Positions 1-9,081 of a stretch of 64,000 bases of DNA are shown here, piece by piece. Origin of the DNA: Emticicia sp. BO119 (GTDB lineage Bacteria; Bacteroidota; Bacteroidia; Cytophagales; Spirosomataceae). The position numbers and the translations under genes were made by a program. The stretch lies in NCBI RefSeq assembly GCF_013912375.1, contig NZ_JACETV010000001.1, positions 1,302,001 through 1,366,000 on the forward strand, written 5' to 3'. Every line of letters starts with the position of its first letter. The stretch's first letter is position 1. The notes under the pieces are model-generated. The model searched no databases and was not told where the DNA came from. It saw only the letters and a list, made by a program, of their open reading frames with translations.

Positions 1-1
1 T

Positions 2-622
2 CTTAAAGCAGGTAAATATGCGATTATGTCAATTCCGAATGCAACCAACTGGACTGTTATTTTTAGCAAAGACCTTAATGTGACCGAACAGAGCTACAGT
101 CAATCAAGCGATGTATTGAGAGTAACAGCGCCTAATCAAACAGTACCGACAGTTGAATCGTTTACAATAGATTTTTCTGATGTAAAAGATGATGCAGCTA
201 CTTTGAACATTTCATGGGAGAAAACAAAAGTTTCCCTGGCAATTGGGGTTGATAACGTGACTGCTATGGAAACTGCATTGGTACAAAAAAATAATGATGC
301 CGCAGGTGCTTTCCAGCAAGCGGCTGAGTATATGCTAAATAAAGGAATGGATTTGAGTAAAGCCTTGACTTTGGTTGACAAGTCATTAACCTTGCGTGAA
401 AACTTCCGTAATAACTGGATTAAAGCACAGATTCTTGATAAATTAGGAAAACCATCTGAGGCTTTAGGTTTTGCATTAAAAGCACAGACTTTAGGTGATG
501 GCGACGGCGTTTATCCGTTTTTTAAAGATAGCATCGAAAAAGGTATTACAGATTTGAAGGCGAAAATTCCAACAGAGGCCCCAAGTGTTACCACTCCGGT
601 CAAGAAAAAGAAAAAGGCCTGA
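2..622 (+). CDS. DUF2911 family protein, 5' end outside the window
   Basis: The reading frame is open from the first bases of the window (Leu-Lys-Ala-Gly-Lys-Tyr-Ala before the first in-window Met), so the true start lies upstream and about 206 C-terminal residues are visible. The opening LKAGKYAIMSIP followed by WTVIFSKD and DVLRV is the DUF2911 pattern seen in many exported Bacteroidota proteins. After this domain comes an alpha-helical stretch (about residues 85-180 of the visible part) that reads like one or two TPR-type helix pairs, then a Lys-rich tail ending KKKKKA. The biochemical function of DUF2911 is not known to me. A strong hairpin terminator follows directly. Family call is confident; function is open. 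Confidence 0.85.
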   Translation, partial: LKAGKYAIMSIPNATNWTVIFSKDLNVTEQSYSQSSDVLRVTAPNQTVPTVESFTIDFSDVKDDAATLNISWEKTKVSLAIGVDNVTAMETALVQKNNDAAGAFQQAAEYMLNKGMDLSKALTLVDKSLTLRENFRNNWIKAQILDKLGKPSEALGFALKAQTLGDGDGVYPFFKDSIEKGITDLKAKIPTEAPSVTTPVKKKKKA

Positions 623-637
623 TTATAGTACTTACTT

Positions 638-687
638 AAAGCAAAATCCCGAATGGAGTCTATACCATTTGGGATTTTGCTTTAATA
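638..687 (+). terminator. Rho-independent terminator after the DUF2911 gene
   Basis: AAAGCAAAATCCC (638-650) pairs perfectly with GGGATTTTGCTTT (671-683), and an inner GAATGG/CCATTT extends the stem to about 19 bp around an 8-nt loop. It lies 16 bases after the stop codon. The T tract after the stem is short, so strength is uncertain. Confidence 0.8.
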
Positions 688-805
688 TGAGTTATAATAT
701 TGTACTTCCGTAATTATTAAAATCATAAAATATTTGAGAAAAGAAGATTTAAACTTAACTTTAAACAATCACTGCTTGGTGACAGATTATTATTAAATAC
801 TATCC

Positions 806-1591
806 ATGACTACTGACTCAATCAATTCTAAAAAACAAACACTTTATATAATTCTGTGTGGTATTTTTTTGACCAATGCCATCGTAGCAGAAATCATTGG
901 CTCAAAAATTTTCTCGGTTGAGCAGACTTTAGGTATTGCTCCTTTACAATTACCTCTGTTTGGTCAGAAATTTGATTTTAACATGTCCGCCGGGGTATTA
1001 AACTGGCCTTTTGTTTTTATTACTTCTGACATTATCAATGAATACTTTGGTAAAAGCGGTGTAAGAAAGATATCTTACCTGACGGCCATATTAATTGCCT
1101 ATGCTTTTATCATTATTTATATTTCAACGATTGTTACACCCGCTGAATTCTGGGTAAACCACAATAATAAAGATTTATCTGGTAACGCGTTGAACATCAA
1201 TGATGCATATAAGATTATTTTCAGACAAGGTCTTGGAATAATTCTGGGTTCAATTTCGGCCTTTCTTGTAGGACAGGTTTTAGATGCAACCGTCTTTCAT
1301 TGGTTGAGGAAATATACCAATAATAAAATGATCTGGCTGAGGGCTACGGGTTCAACCATTGTGTCGCAGTTAATAGATAGTTTTGTTGTTGTATTTATTG
1401 CTTTTTATGTATTTAATAACTGGACATTAACAGAGGTATTCACGACGGGTACTAATAACTATATCTATAAATTTGTTGTAGCGGTGGTTTTAACACCAGT
1501 GATATACTTAGCACATAACCTGATTGATAAGTATTTAGGAAAAGAGCACGCGCATAAAATTATTGATGAAGCCACATTTACCCCGATGTAA
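806..1591 (+). CDS. yhhQ: Queuosine precursor transporter, YhhQ/VUT family
   Basis: A 261-residue integral membrane protein with about six hydrophobic segments. Family hallmarks are visible: SDIINEYFGK at residues 74-83, SQLIDS at 187-192 in a later membrane segment, and the early N-A-I-V-A-E-I-I-G-S-K stretch at about 24-34. YhhQ-family (PF02592) proteins import queuosine precursors (preQ0/preQ1) across the inner membrane for tRNA wobble modification. Length is normal for the family. The gene stands alone, with a terminator before it and a convergent hairpin after it. I looked upstream for a preQ1 riboswitch and did not see one. Which precursor is carried cannot be read from sequence. Confidence 0.88.
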   Translation: MTTDSINSKKQTLYIILCGIFLTNAIVAEIIGSKIFSVEQTLGIAPLQLPLFGQKFDFNMSAGVLNWPFVFITSDIINEYFGKSGVRKISYLTAILIAYAFIIIYISTIVTPAEFWVNHNNKDLSGNALNINDAYKIIFRQGLGIILGSISAFLVGQVLDATVFHWLRKYTNNKMIWLRATGSTIVSQLIDSFVVVFIAFYVFNNWTLTEVFTTGTNNYIYKFVVAVVLTPVIYLAHNLIDKYLGKEHAHKIIDEATFTPM

Positions 1592-1623
1592 GTATCCCAG
1601 GATGCTAAAAGTAGTTATATTTT

Positions 1624-1661
1624 AACGATAAAAGAGAAGTATTTACTGCTCTTTTATCGTT
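1624..1661. terminator. Perfect 13-bp hairpin between convergent genes
   Basis: AACGATAAAAGAG (1624-1636) pairs perfectly with CTCTTTTATCGTT (1649-1661) over a 12-nt loop, followed on the plus strand by GGGATTTTT. It serves the end of yhhQ and also contains the last codons and the stop of the small minus-strand gene, so the two convergent transcripts share it. Confidence 0.7.
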
Positions 1662-1807
1662 GGGATTTTTGAAATATCCACCTGACAGGTACCACAGCCT
1701 TTTGCGCATCCGGCATTATTGTTGACTGCGAACTGTTTTCTGACTGTATTTCCTAAATAAGCCAAAGCGCCTAAAAATACGACACCAATAACAATATTTT
1801 CTATCAT
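1643..1807 (-). CDS. Small Cys-rich membrane protein, FeoB-associated type
   Basis: A 54-residue protein missed by usual length cut-offs. It begins with one membrane helix (MIENIVIGVVFLGALAYLG) followed by a short positive stretch and a Cys cluster, C-A-K-G-C-G-T-C, then a short polar tail. One N-terminal helix plus a C-x3-C-x2-C cluster on the cytosolic side is the layout of FeoB-associated Cys-rich proteins (PF12669). The ATG overlaps the TGA of the upstream DinB-type gene by the ATGA arrangement, so the two are translationally coupled. No feoA or feoB is visible here. The coding call is strong because frame, overlap and composition agree; the role in iron or thiol chemistry is inferred. 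Confidence 0.75.
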   Translation of the reverse strand: MIENIVIGVVFLGALAYLGNTVRKQFAVNNNAGCAKGCGTCQVDISKIPTIKEQ

Positions 1808-2328
1808 CTTCTTCCTAATGCTTGTAAAATATGCTGATAATGATGCTCTGAATGCCAGGCATACAAAGCAATAACCTCCTGAATTTCAAAAGACTTCTGA
1901 TAACCACCATGATAATAGGTCTTTTTTAATGACTGTTTATCAAGACCTTTAAATAAAAATACCATTCGCTTATGTACGCCTTCAACAATTTGCAATGAGG
2001 GCTTAATTGGCATTTGATGGTCAGGCAATTGTGCCCATGCTGCTTCATCATAACCTTTTATTGGCGGATTTTGTTCAGTCAGAGCAAATCGAATGCGTGT
2101 AAACATATTAATATGGCTATCAGCGATATGATGCACTACCTGTCTGACAGTCCAGCCATCCGGGCGATAAGGAGTATTTAATTCTTCATCGGTCAATTTA
2201 GCAGTTAAAGCTTTGAGCCGTTGGGGAAGTTTTTCTAAAACCTTAATGTGTGCTTTAGTATCACGCAAGGTATATTTTTTTCCATAAACAAAGTCTCCAA
2301 TCGGATATTTCAGTTGTTCAAGTGTCAT
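1804..2328 (-). CDS. DinB/YfiT-type metal-dependent protein (BstA-like thiol transferase)
   Basis: A 174-residue four-helix-bundle protein of the DinB superfamily. Metal ligands expected for the YfiT/BstA branch are visible: His66-His67 in VRQVVHHIADSH and the C-terminal HSEHHYQHI with His159, His162/163 and His166. YfiT-type proteins include bacillithiol S-transferase BstA, which conjugates bacillithiol to electrophiles; others are uncharacterised, so the substrate is inferred. The gene overlaps the small Cys-rich gene downstream by ATGA and follows the inositol monophosphatase gene by 22 bp, so the three may be one transcript. A bacilliredoxin-type gene further along (53152-53574) supports a bacillithiol-using cell. 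Confidence 0.82.
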   Translation of the reverse strand: MTLEQLKYPIGDFVYGKKYTLRDTKAHIKVLEKLPQRLKALTAKLTDEELNTPYRPDGWTVRQVVHHIADSHINMFTRIRFALTEQNPPIKGYDEAAWAQLPDHQMPIKPSLQIVEGVHKRMVFLFKGLDKQSLKKTYYHGGYQKSFEIQEVIALYAWHSEHHYQHILQALGRR

Positions 2329-2350
2329 GAGCGGTTATTTAAAAGGTGTT

Positions 2351-3142
2351 TCAATACCAGTAACGCTGTATTTCAGCCAATAGTTCTTCATGAACTGCCG
2401 ATCCTGCCACTACATCACCTCTGAAAAGATGTTCGTTCGTGCCTCCGAAATCGGTCGCAGTCCCACCTGCTTCAGTAATTAATAATATACCGGCCGCCAT
2501 ATCCCAGGCATTGAGATTGTATTCGTAAAAACCATCAAAATACCCACAGGCTACGTAGGCTAAATCAATAGCGGCCGAACCCATCCGCCTCAAACCATGT
2601 GTCTTCTGCATAAGAGATTCTAATATTTTGAGGTATCTGTCCTGATTCTCAAATTTATAGTAAGGAAATCCTGTTGCTAATAGACTTTCACCAAGATGCT
2701 TGTTAGGCGACACACTTATTTTTTTACCATTTTTAAAAGCCCCGCCACCTTTGGTTGCCGAGAAAGTCTCTTGTGTACAGACATTATAAACTACACCTAC
2801 CAGTACATCTTTGCCTCTTGCTAAAGCCAGACTTACTGAATAATTAGGCAGATTATGGACGAAATTAGCTGTACCATCCAGTGGGTCAATAATCCAGTTT
2901 AATCCCTCTATGTCTTTGGTGTCAGCCGTTCCTTCTTCTGTAATAAATCCGGCATCCGGCAGAATCTGTTCCAGTTTACCGACAATCAGTTTCTCTGTTT
3001 CTTTATCAACATATGATACTACGTTATTTACCGCTTTATATTCAACTGATGTGGTACTGAATTTCTTTGCCTCTGTGGCAATAAATTGTCCTGCTTCCTG
3101 TGCTACCAGAATTACTTCCTGACAGATTTTTTCTAAATTCAT
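2351..3142 (-). CDS. suhB: Inositol monophosphatase family protein
   Basis: A 263-residue Mg-dependent phosphatase. The family metal and phosphate motifs are all present: Glu69-Glu70 in ITEEGT, WIIDPLDGTANF at residues 83-94 (Asp86, Asp89), and the second signature around Asp214, AWDMAAGILLITEAGG. Enzymes of this family dephosphorylate myo-inositol phosphates and related sugar phosphates; in other bacteria SuhB also has a role in rRNA transcription. Length is typical. It is followed by the DinB-like gene in the same direction. The exact substrate cannot be set from sequence. Confidence 0.92.
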   Translation of the reverse strand: MNLEKICQEVILVAQEAGQFIATEAKKFSTTSVEYKAVNNVVSYVDKETEKLIVGKLEQILPDAGFITEEGTADTKDIEGLNWIIDPLDGTANFVHNLPNYSVSLALARGKDVLVGVVYNVCTQETFSATKGGGAFKNGKKISVSPNKHLGESLLATGFPYYKFENQDRYLKILESLMQKTHGLRRMGSAAIDLAYVACGYFDGFYEYNLNAWDMAAGILLITEAGGTATDFGGTNEHLFRGDVVAGSAVHEELLAEIQRYWY

Positions 3143-3179
3143 ATTTTATTTAGCATGAGCTTCCAGCTCGAATAATATT

Positions 3180-4787
3180 TTACAAACCCTGTATATTTTT
3201 CCCTTTCGGATATTTAACGTTATATTTTAGAATAATTTCTTTGTTATCGAGCGGTTGCAAAGTCAGATTCCAGATGAGCTTCCCGGTTTCTTTGTTATAG
3301 TCAGCGCCTTGTAACTCTTCCGTTTCAACTTCAATTCTACTATCTTGTGAGATAGGCACCTGATCTTCAATCACAATATTGATTGGTTCGCTCTTGGTAT
3401 TTCTTAGCGTGATTCTAAACCCAAAAGATTCTCTGACATTCGAACCAATATTTCTGCGTGTTTTAAACGCTTCAATTGTTTCACGTTTGGTAATGATTTT
3501 TTTATCACGACCCAACGAAATCAATAAAGAGTCTTTAGTATCATTATTAGCAATGGTTGAAGTACCTACGAATGTGCCTTCAAAATAAATATTTGCATTA
3601 CCCGGAAGCAAATTGTATTTTTCCCAATTGGTGATAATGGCAGTCAGAAAGGCATCTCTGTCATATTTTGGAACAGCATAATATTTGTAAGTAGCAGGCA
3701 GATTAAAATTCTGAATATCAACCATTTCTGGGTTTCCTCCTGAAATAACTGTATAAGGCATTGAAATGTCAAAGTTTACCGCTAAAGTGGTTTGAATAGT
3801 GCTGACAAAATCGGCAGTTGTGGCAAAACCAGCTTCTTTCTCTGAATCTGCAACGACAGCAGCCACTTCGTTAACACTTGGAGGAGGAGACACCATACGC
3901 ATAGCTTTAGCGTTAGCCACTGGCTCATAAACACTCACATACTGTGTGTATAATTCTGGTTTTGTACCACCCTCTGATGGATTTGATGTTGATAACGTGA
4001 GTCTTACGTTTTTCCAGTCGATACCAGTACTTTGATATACATTGGCACGATAAGCCAGAGCTATGTCTCCTTTTGTATCTTTGGCTCTTATGTCATAAAC
4101 AGGTGACCAACCGGCGGCATTAGCCACATAACTCAGATTAATGTCAAGGGTAGCATTGGCTTTAGATGATACGGTTAATTCTATTTCTCCGGCAGGTTGA
4201 TTGAGATTCCCTCCTTGTGAAGTAAGCTGCCGTTGCAAACGAGCTAATTTATCATTGGCTTCTTTTGATTGTCGAGACAATTGCATCTGGCGGGTGCCTA
4301 TTTCAGTGAGTTTAGTGCGGAAGAAATCAAGCATTTCTTTTAAATCTTCCGGAGTTACTCCATCTTTTTCGTTTTTGATACTGGCATTTGCCATCAACAT
4401 ATTCCGCTCGTTATCAGCCACTTTTATCAGCATATCAATGGTTTCTACCTCGGTTCTGGTAATCCTGATAGAATCCTCCAATACATTTCGCTTTTTATTT
4501 CCTAAATAATTATGCTTGAATTTCACACCCATAATCACTACATCACCTTTACCACCTACCTGAATACTATTGGCATCTATGGTTGAGGCTACATTGCTGA
4601 TAATGACCTTGGTAGTCCCTGTCTGAACTTTAGCACTTACTTTTGCATCAATTTGTGCACGATTCAGAAAAACTGTAATATGTTGATTGTCAGCATCTAC
4701 ACGAATCTGATTCTGAGAGAAAACAAAGATTCGCATACCCAATAGCAAGGTAATGAACAGAGAGCCTGTGAAAAAAGATTTTTTCAT
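3180..4787 (-). CDS. DUF4139 (mucoidy inhibitor MuiA-like) exported protein
   Basis: A 535-residue protein with an N-terminal signal peptide ending near V-F-S-Q. An N-terminal DUF4140-like region (FLNRAQIDAKVSAKV, about residues 40-130) is followed by a coiled-coil stretch (about 140-195) and a C-terminal DUF4139 beta-rich domain starting near ELTVSSKANATLDINLSYVA and ending LQPLDNKEIILKYNVKYPKGK. This order matches MuiA-family proteins, including the family's closing pattern. The biochemical role is unknown; the name comes from a mucoidy phenotype in another organism. The gene has its own leader and is 37 bp upstream of the inositol monophosphatase start. Confidence 0.88.
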   Translation of the reverse strand: MKKSFFTGSLFITLLLGMRIFVFSQNQIRVDADNQHITVFLNRAQIDAKVSAKVQTGTTKVIISNVASTIDANSIQVGGKGDVVIMGVKFKHNYLGNKKRNVLEDSIRITRTEVETIDMLIKVADNERNMLMANASIKNEKDGVTPEDLKEMLDFFRTKLTEIGTRQMQLSRQSKEANDKLARLQRQLTSQGGNLNQPAGEIELTVSSKANATLDINLSYVANAAGWSPVYDIRAKDTKGDIALAYRANVYQSTGIDWKNVRLTLSTSNPSEGGTKPELYTQYVSVYEPVANAKAMRMVSPPPSVNEVAAVVADSEKEAGFATTADFVSTIQTTLAVNFDISMPYTVISGGNPEMVDIQNFNLPATYKYYAVPKYDRDAFLTAIITNWEKYNLLPGNANIYFEGTFVGTSTIANNDTKDSLLISLGRDKKIITKRETIEAFKTRRNIGSNVRESFGFRITLRNTKSEPINIVIEDQVPISQDSRIEVETEELQGADYNKETGKLIWNLTLQPLDNKEIILKYNVKYPKGKNIQGL

Positions 4788-4993
4788 AACAAATAGGTTT
4801 AGAAAGAAAGGTGGTTGAATGTGTTTAGCTTAACACATTAACGATTTTAATTGCCTGAAATTTAGCTAATCTTGAAGACAATTTTAAGAAAAAATATTGG
4901 GTTTGCCGTTTTTTATTTTCCTTTGCTGAAAAAATAAAATTGATACAATATATTTTCATCGAGTGAGTTCGGTGATTGTTAGCAATCGAAAAA

Positions 4994-6064
4994 ATGATTA
5001 AGGAAAAAAGATTAAGAAGTTTTACCGAAAGAATATTTAAAGCTTTTGGCTGTTCTACCAAAGATGCCAGACTTGCTGCTGATGTATTGGTTTCCGCCGA
5101 TTTAAGAGGTGTAGATTCTCATGGAACAGCTCGTTTAGCAGGATATGTGAGATTATACGATAATGGCCGTTTGAATCCAACACCACAAATCAGAATTATT
5201 CATGAAACCCCCTCAACGGCAGTGATTGATGGAGATAAGGGATTAGGACTGGTTGTTGCACCGTTTGCTATGAAGGTAGCCATGAAAAAGGCCAAACGAT
5301 ATGGTTCAGGCTGGATTTCAGTTCAGAATTCCAATCACTTTGGTATAGCAGGTTATCATTCAATGTTGGCTCTGCAAGAAGATATGATTGGCTGGGCAAT
5401 GACCAATGCGGCGCCATTAGTAGTACCGACCTTTGCCACAGAAAAAATGTTGGGAACCAACCCTATTGCTGTTTCTGTGCCAGCCGGAAAGCAACCACCA
5501 TTTGTGGCCGATTTTGCTACTACAGCCGTAGCATATGGTAAATTGGAAATCCTGCAACGTAAAGGGCTACCTGCCCCGATCGGTTGGGTACAGGATGCCA
5601 ACGGTGGGTCAACCGACGATTCTAATGCCATTAAAAATGGGGGAGGGCTTTTGCCTTTAGGCGGAGACCGTGAACATGGTAGCCATAAAGGCTATGGATT
5701 AGGAGCTGTAGTGGATATTTTTTCCGGCGTATTATCAGGAGCTAATTTTGGCCCTTGGGTGCCGCCATTTGCTACGGCAGGTTTTCATGGCGTGGCAGCC
5801 GAACAGGTTGGTAAAGGCACAGGACATTTCTTAGGAGCGATGCGTATTGATGGTTTCCGACCGAAGGAAGAGTTTAAGGAAAGTATGGATACTTGGATTA
5901 AACGTTTCAGAGAAGCTAAGCATATCAGTGGTAGTCCTGTATTGATTCCAGGCGATCCTGAGAGAGAATTGGAAAAAATCAGAAGAGCGGATGGAATCCC
6001 ATTAAATGAAAAAGTGATTGAAGATTTAAAAGGTTTAGGAGAAAGATTTAACGTAAAATTCTGA
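4994..6064 (+). CDS. Ldh family (malate/L-lactate/sulfolactate-type) dehydrogenase
   Basis: NAD(P)-dependent oxidoreductase of the Ldh_2 family (PF02615), unrelated to classical Rossmann dehydrogenases. Visible motifs are ADLRGVDSHGTARL near the N-terminus with the catalytic His, SNHFGIAGYHSMLA, the PFVADFATTAVAYGK cofactor region, and GDREHGSHKGYGLG. Members oxidise or reduce 2-hydroxy acids such as malate, lactate, sulfolactate or ureidoglycolate; the substrate here is not determinable. I chose the ATG because it aligns with the usual family N-terminus; an in-frame TTG 18 bp upstream (4976) would add six residues. It ends two bases before the convergent T9SS cargo gene, with no hairpin between. 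Confidence 0.88.
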   Translation: MIKEKRLRSFTERIFKAFGCSTKDARLAADVLVSADLRGVDSHGTARLAGYVRLYDNGRLNPTPQIRIIHETPSTAVIDGDKGLGLVVAPFAMKVAMKKAKRYGSGWISVQNSNHFGIAGYHSMLALQEDMIGWAMTNAAPLVVPTFATEKMLGTNPIAVSVPAGKQPPFVADFATTAVAYGKLEILQRKGLPAPIGWVQDANGGSTDDSNAIKNGGGLLPLGGDREHGSHKGYGLGAVVDIFSGVLSGANFGPWVPPFATAGFHGVAAEQVGKGTGHFLGAMRIDGFRPKEEFKESMDTWIKRFREAKHISGSPVLIPGDPERELEKIRRADGIPLNEKVIEDLKGLGERFNVKF

Positions 6065-6066
6065 TA

Positions 6067-7812
6067 TTATTTTAACAATGTAACTGCACCTTGATTTTTC
6101 ACAATTGCTCCGTCACTTAACTCTATTAATATTTTATATGTATAGATTCCTGGCGGCGCAATTTGTCCATGATAAGTGCCATTCCAACCATACTCTGCGT
6201 TCGAGGGTGGGATATTTTCTTTGATAAATATATTATTTCCCCATCGGTCGAAGATACTTAGTTCTTTTATCTGCCGCACGCACTTTGCTCCATAAATAAA
6301 GAATACATCGTTTATGCTATCCCCATTTGGAGAAAATGCCTGTGGGGCATAAGTGGTACTACAAGTATTGACTTTAATATTAAAAGATTCTTCTTTTTTG
6401 CACAGGTCATCATTCACTATAACCTTATAGGTGGTATTGTCAGTTGGTTTTACCCAGGTTTCGGCACAATTGGCGCAATAAACACTATTATCATCAGGTA
6501 ACCACTCATACAAATAATTTCCTGCCGGGCTTGCCAGTGCGCTAAGTTCAATACTATCACCCAGCATTAAACTGAGATCATGCACTTGTATGGGTAAATC
6601 AAAGTTTCTGACCGTCAGATAGGTAGTGATAACACTATCACATATAGGGTTAGGATACTCTACTTTTGTTACATAAATTCCGGGTGTGGTATAACTCATA
6701 GAACCTACTTTCAATACCTGTCCCTGACAAATGGTTTTATCCTGTGTATAATAGTTTAAAGGATTTACGGTCAGATTAAGCGTAACAACACTATCGCAAA
6801 TGCCAAAGCGATTGATGTTCTTTATGAACTGGCCTGGTGCTGTGTAATCCTGATCTTCGACCGTAAATTTCTGTCCGTCACAAATCGAGATATGTAATTC
6901 ACTTTTACCGTCCTGATATTTAATGGTGTAATCTAACCTAAGTTCACAGTCATCACTCAAACTACCAATCGGGACTACTTTTACATAGTATGGGTCACCT
7001 AATTTTGCTTTTACCTTAATAGTTGGTGTGGTTTCTCCGGTGCTCCAGGTATATTTTTTAAAGCCATCGGGTGCTTTCAAAGTGAGATCACCATCAGGTT
7101 CGGGACAAATAGAGGTAGTTTTTATTTCTGATTTCAGGCATTGGGCATCAAAATAGGCGTAGCCTTCATGAGAATTTTTAGTGCAGCCATGTGCTGTTAC
7201 TTCTATTGAAATGATTTGCCCGACATAATCTCTTAAATCTACTGCTCCGGTTGTCCAGGGTCTATATTGATATACACCCTGCGACTTAAAACCATCAGCG
7301 GTACCATCTTGCAATAGTTGTACGTCAAAAGTATTACACGTTAATTCCTGTCCCGTTTGGTTGCGGATTATAATAGTAAAACCCGGTTTCTGAAAGGCCA
7401 GATGGCCTGATACATCGTTTTCAAGCACAACCGCAAATTTGTATTGAAATAAAGTATTATCTGGAGTAACAACGAAAGACGTTCTGATTCTGGCAAATCG
7501 ATCGCCTGTGTCTGTATTGCCTATTCTGATAGAGTGAGTGCTACCAGGAGCTACCATTGGTATGGGTTCGGCTGTAATTTTAGGATCATTACCATCATTG
7601 AGGCTTGTTACGTAATGCTCTTTACCTCTTGTGCCAGGGTTTTCAACACCATAGTAAAACTTCTGACCAGAATCATAGACGCTGCCATAAGACAAAACCC
7701 AGCCATTGGTATTACCCATTTCAAAGCCGATATTAGATAAATCGGTCATTTGGGCATGGCCACACAACGCATAAAACAGAGCAAAGAATAATCGGGGTAA
7801 TCCTTTTCTCAT
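6067..7812 (-). CDS. T9SS type B (gliding-motility-associated C-terminal domain) cargo protein
   Basis: A 581-residue secreted protein. A signal peptide ends near GHAQ; residues 30-230 form a large beta-rich domain (lectin/sandwich-like), followed by repeated Ig-like modules containing the SICDGQKFTVEDQDY-type repeat at about 310-400 (two copies with ICDSVVT and the related PICDSVITT). The C-terminal ~90 residues (YAPQAFSPNGDSINDVFF, DRWGNNIF, WNGTYHGQ, PPGIYTYKI) are a textbook CHU_C/type B type IX sorting domain, so the protein should leave through the type IX secretion system. Function of the N-terminal domain is unknown. A DUF5103 plug gene (15559-16842) shows that T9SS parts are encoded nearby. 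Confidence 0.9.
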   Translation of the reverse strand: MRKGLPRLFFALFYALCGHAQMTDLSNIGFEMGNTNGWVLSYGSVYDSGQKFYYGVENPGTRGKEHYVTSLNDGNDPKITAEPIPMVAPGSTHSIRIGNTDTGDRFARIRTSFVVTPDNTLFQYKFAVVLENDVSGHLAFQKPGFTIIIRNQTGQELTCNTFDVQLLQDGTADGFKSQGVYQYRPWTTGAVDLRDYVGQIISIEVTAHGCTKNSHEGYAYFDAQCLKSEIKTTSICPEPDGDLTLKAPDGFKKYTWSTGETTPTIKVKAKLGDPYYVKVVPIGSLSDDCELRLDYTIKYQDGKSELHISICDGQKFTVEDQDYTAPGQFIKNINRFGICDSVVTLNLTVNPLNYYTQDKTICQGQVLKVGSMSYTTPGIYVTKVEYPNPICDSVITTYLTVRNFDLPIQVHDLSLMLGDSIELSALASPAGNYLYEWLPDDNSVYCANCAETWVKPTDNTTYKVIVNDDLCKKEESFNIKVNTCSTTYAPQAFSPNGDSINDVFFIYGAKCVRQIKELSIFDRWGNNIFIKENIPPSNAEYGWNGTYHGQIAPPGIYTYKILIELSDGAIVKNQGAVTLLK

Positions 7813-8152
7813 AACATATATCTGTTTGAGTGAAATTTATAATTCACACAGCAGTTTTCTATGTAAAAGTGGGGAAGTGTTCAGATGCAAGGGTTGGTAT
7901 TGATATAGACGAAAAATGGTTGTAAAGCGTTGGCTCTCACGAGTTTTTTATAAAAATAATAGTTTAATGAAATATAAAAGCTCCTTTCAAAGTATTTTTA
8001 ACGTACCCTAATTGTAACCAGATTCATTATGCCCATCCAATAGTTGATTATTTGATTAAATAAATTGCATACAGAGGTAAGGCACAGTAAGAAATGTTCT
8101 GAAAATATCTGATATTTTTTCGTAATTTTGCAGTTCACAGAACTCGTAATAC
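7813..8152. other. Intergenic region between divergent genes (340 bp)
   Basis: AT-rich spacer between the T9SS cargo gene (leftward) and the amidase gene (rightward). Apart from the amidase promoter at its right end I see no conserved structure, repeat or small gene. Confidence 0.6.
8123..8130 (+). promoter_or_regulatory. Bacteroidota -7 box for the amidase gene
   Basis: TAATTTTG followed by C matches the Bacteroidota sigma -7 consensus TAnnTTTG(C). A weak -33-like TTCTG lies about 21 bases upstream (8097-8101). The ATG at 8153 leaves a short leader of roughly 15 bases. Confidence 0.6.
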
Positions 8153-9022
8153 ATGAAAAAAGTTAAGGTTGGCTTAGTTCAGATGTCTTGTTCGGCTGAT
8201 GTGACTGAAAATACGAATAAAGCCATTGCCGGAATTAAGAAAGCAGCTGAAAGTGGAGCAAATATTGTTTGTCTGCAAGAATTATTTACTTCGCTCTACT
8301 TTTGTGATGTAGAAGACCATGACAATTTTAAATTAGCTGAATCGATTCCCGGACCTACTACGATGACTTTGTCAGAGGTAGCCAAAGAAAACAATGTGGT
8401 GATTATCGCCTCATTATTTGAAAAACGTGCTGCCGGATTATACCATAATACTACCGCAGTGATTGATGCTGACGGGACTTATATGGGTAAGTATCGTAAG
8501 ATGCATATTCCTGACGACCCGGGTTATTATGAGAAATTCTATTTTACACCAGGTGATTTAGGCTATAAGGTTTTTGATACAAAATTTGCAAAAATAGGTG
8601 TCCTTATTTGTTGGGATCAATGGTACCCTGAGGCTTCACGTATTACTTCTTTGATGGGGGCGGAGATTCTGTTTTTCCCGACTGCTATCGGTTGGGATAC
8701 CAATGAGGAACAGGAGGAAGCAAATATTGAACAATATAATGCATGGCAGACGATTCAAAAAAGTCATGCAGTAGCCAATGGCGTGCACGTTGTATCAGTC
8801 AACAGAGTAGGGCAGGAGGCTGACCAGAAATTCTGGGGTGGTAGTTTTGTGGCTAATCCATTCGGAAGCTTGCTTTATCTGGCATCTCATGATAAAGAAG
8901 AAGTACATGTGCAGGAAATTGACCTAAACCTTACGGAAAAATATCGTACAACATGGCCTTATTTAAGGGATAGAAGAATTGATAGCTACGGCCCGATTCT
9001 GAAAAGATATATTGACGAATAA
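8153..9022 (+). CDS. aguB: N-carbamoylputrescine amidase (nitrilase superfamily)
   Basis: A 289-residue carbon-nitrogen hydrolase with the Glu-Lys-Cys triad visible: Glu43 (CLQELFTSLYFC), Lys116 (KYRKMHIPDDP) and Cys153 (LICWDQWYPEA). FTSLYFC, the HIPDDPGYYEKFYFTPGD stretch and WDTNEEQ match AguB enzymes, which convert N-carbamoylputrescine to putrescine, CO2 and ammonia, the last step of the agmatine deiminase polyamine route. Length is normal. The usual partner, agmatine deiminase aguA, is not in the window. An ABC-F gene follows 59 bp downstream in the same direction. Confidence 0.9.
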   Translation: MKKVKVGLVQMSCSADVTENTNKAIAGIKKAAESGANIVCLQELFTSLYFCDVEDHDNFKLAESIPGPTTMTLSEVAKENNVVIIASLFEKRAAGLYHNTTAVIDADGTYMGKYRKMHIPDDPGYYEKFYFTPGDLGYKVFDTKFAKIGVLICWDQWYPEASRITSLMGAEILFFPTAIGWDTNEEQEEANIEQYNAWQTIQKSHAVANGVHVVSVNRVGQEADQKFWGGSFVANPFGSLLYLASHDKEEVHVQEIDLNLTEKYRTTWPYLRDRRIDSYGPILKRYIDE

Positions 9023-9081
9023 CTAAAAACATATCCAAAGAAAATTACATCGGGTTACCGGTGGTTTAATAGAATTTTTAA

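Noticed and set aside
623-805. preQ1 riboswitch upstream of the queuosine precursor transporter
   Set aside because: No preQ1-I-like stem with the A-rich tail was found in the leader, only the terminator of the previous gene.
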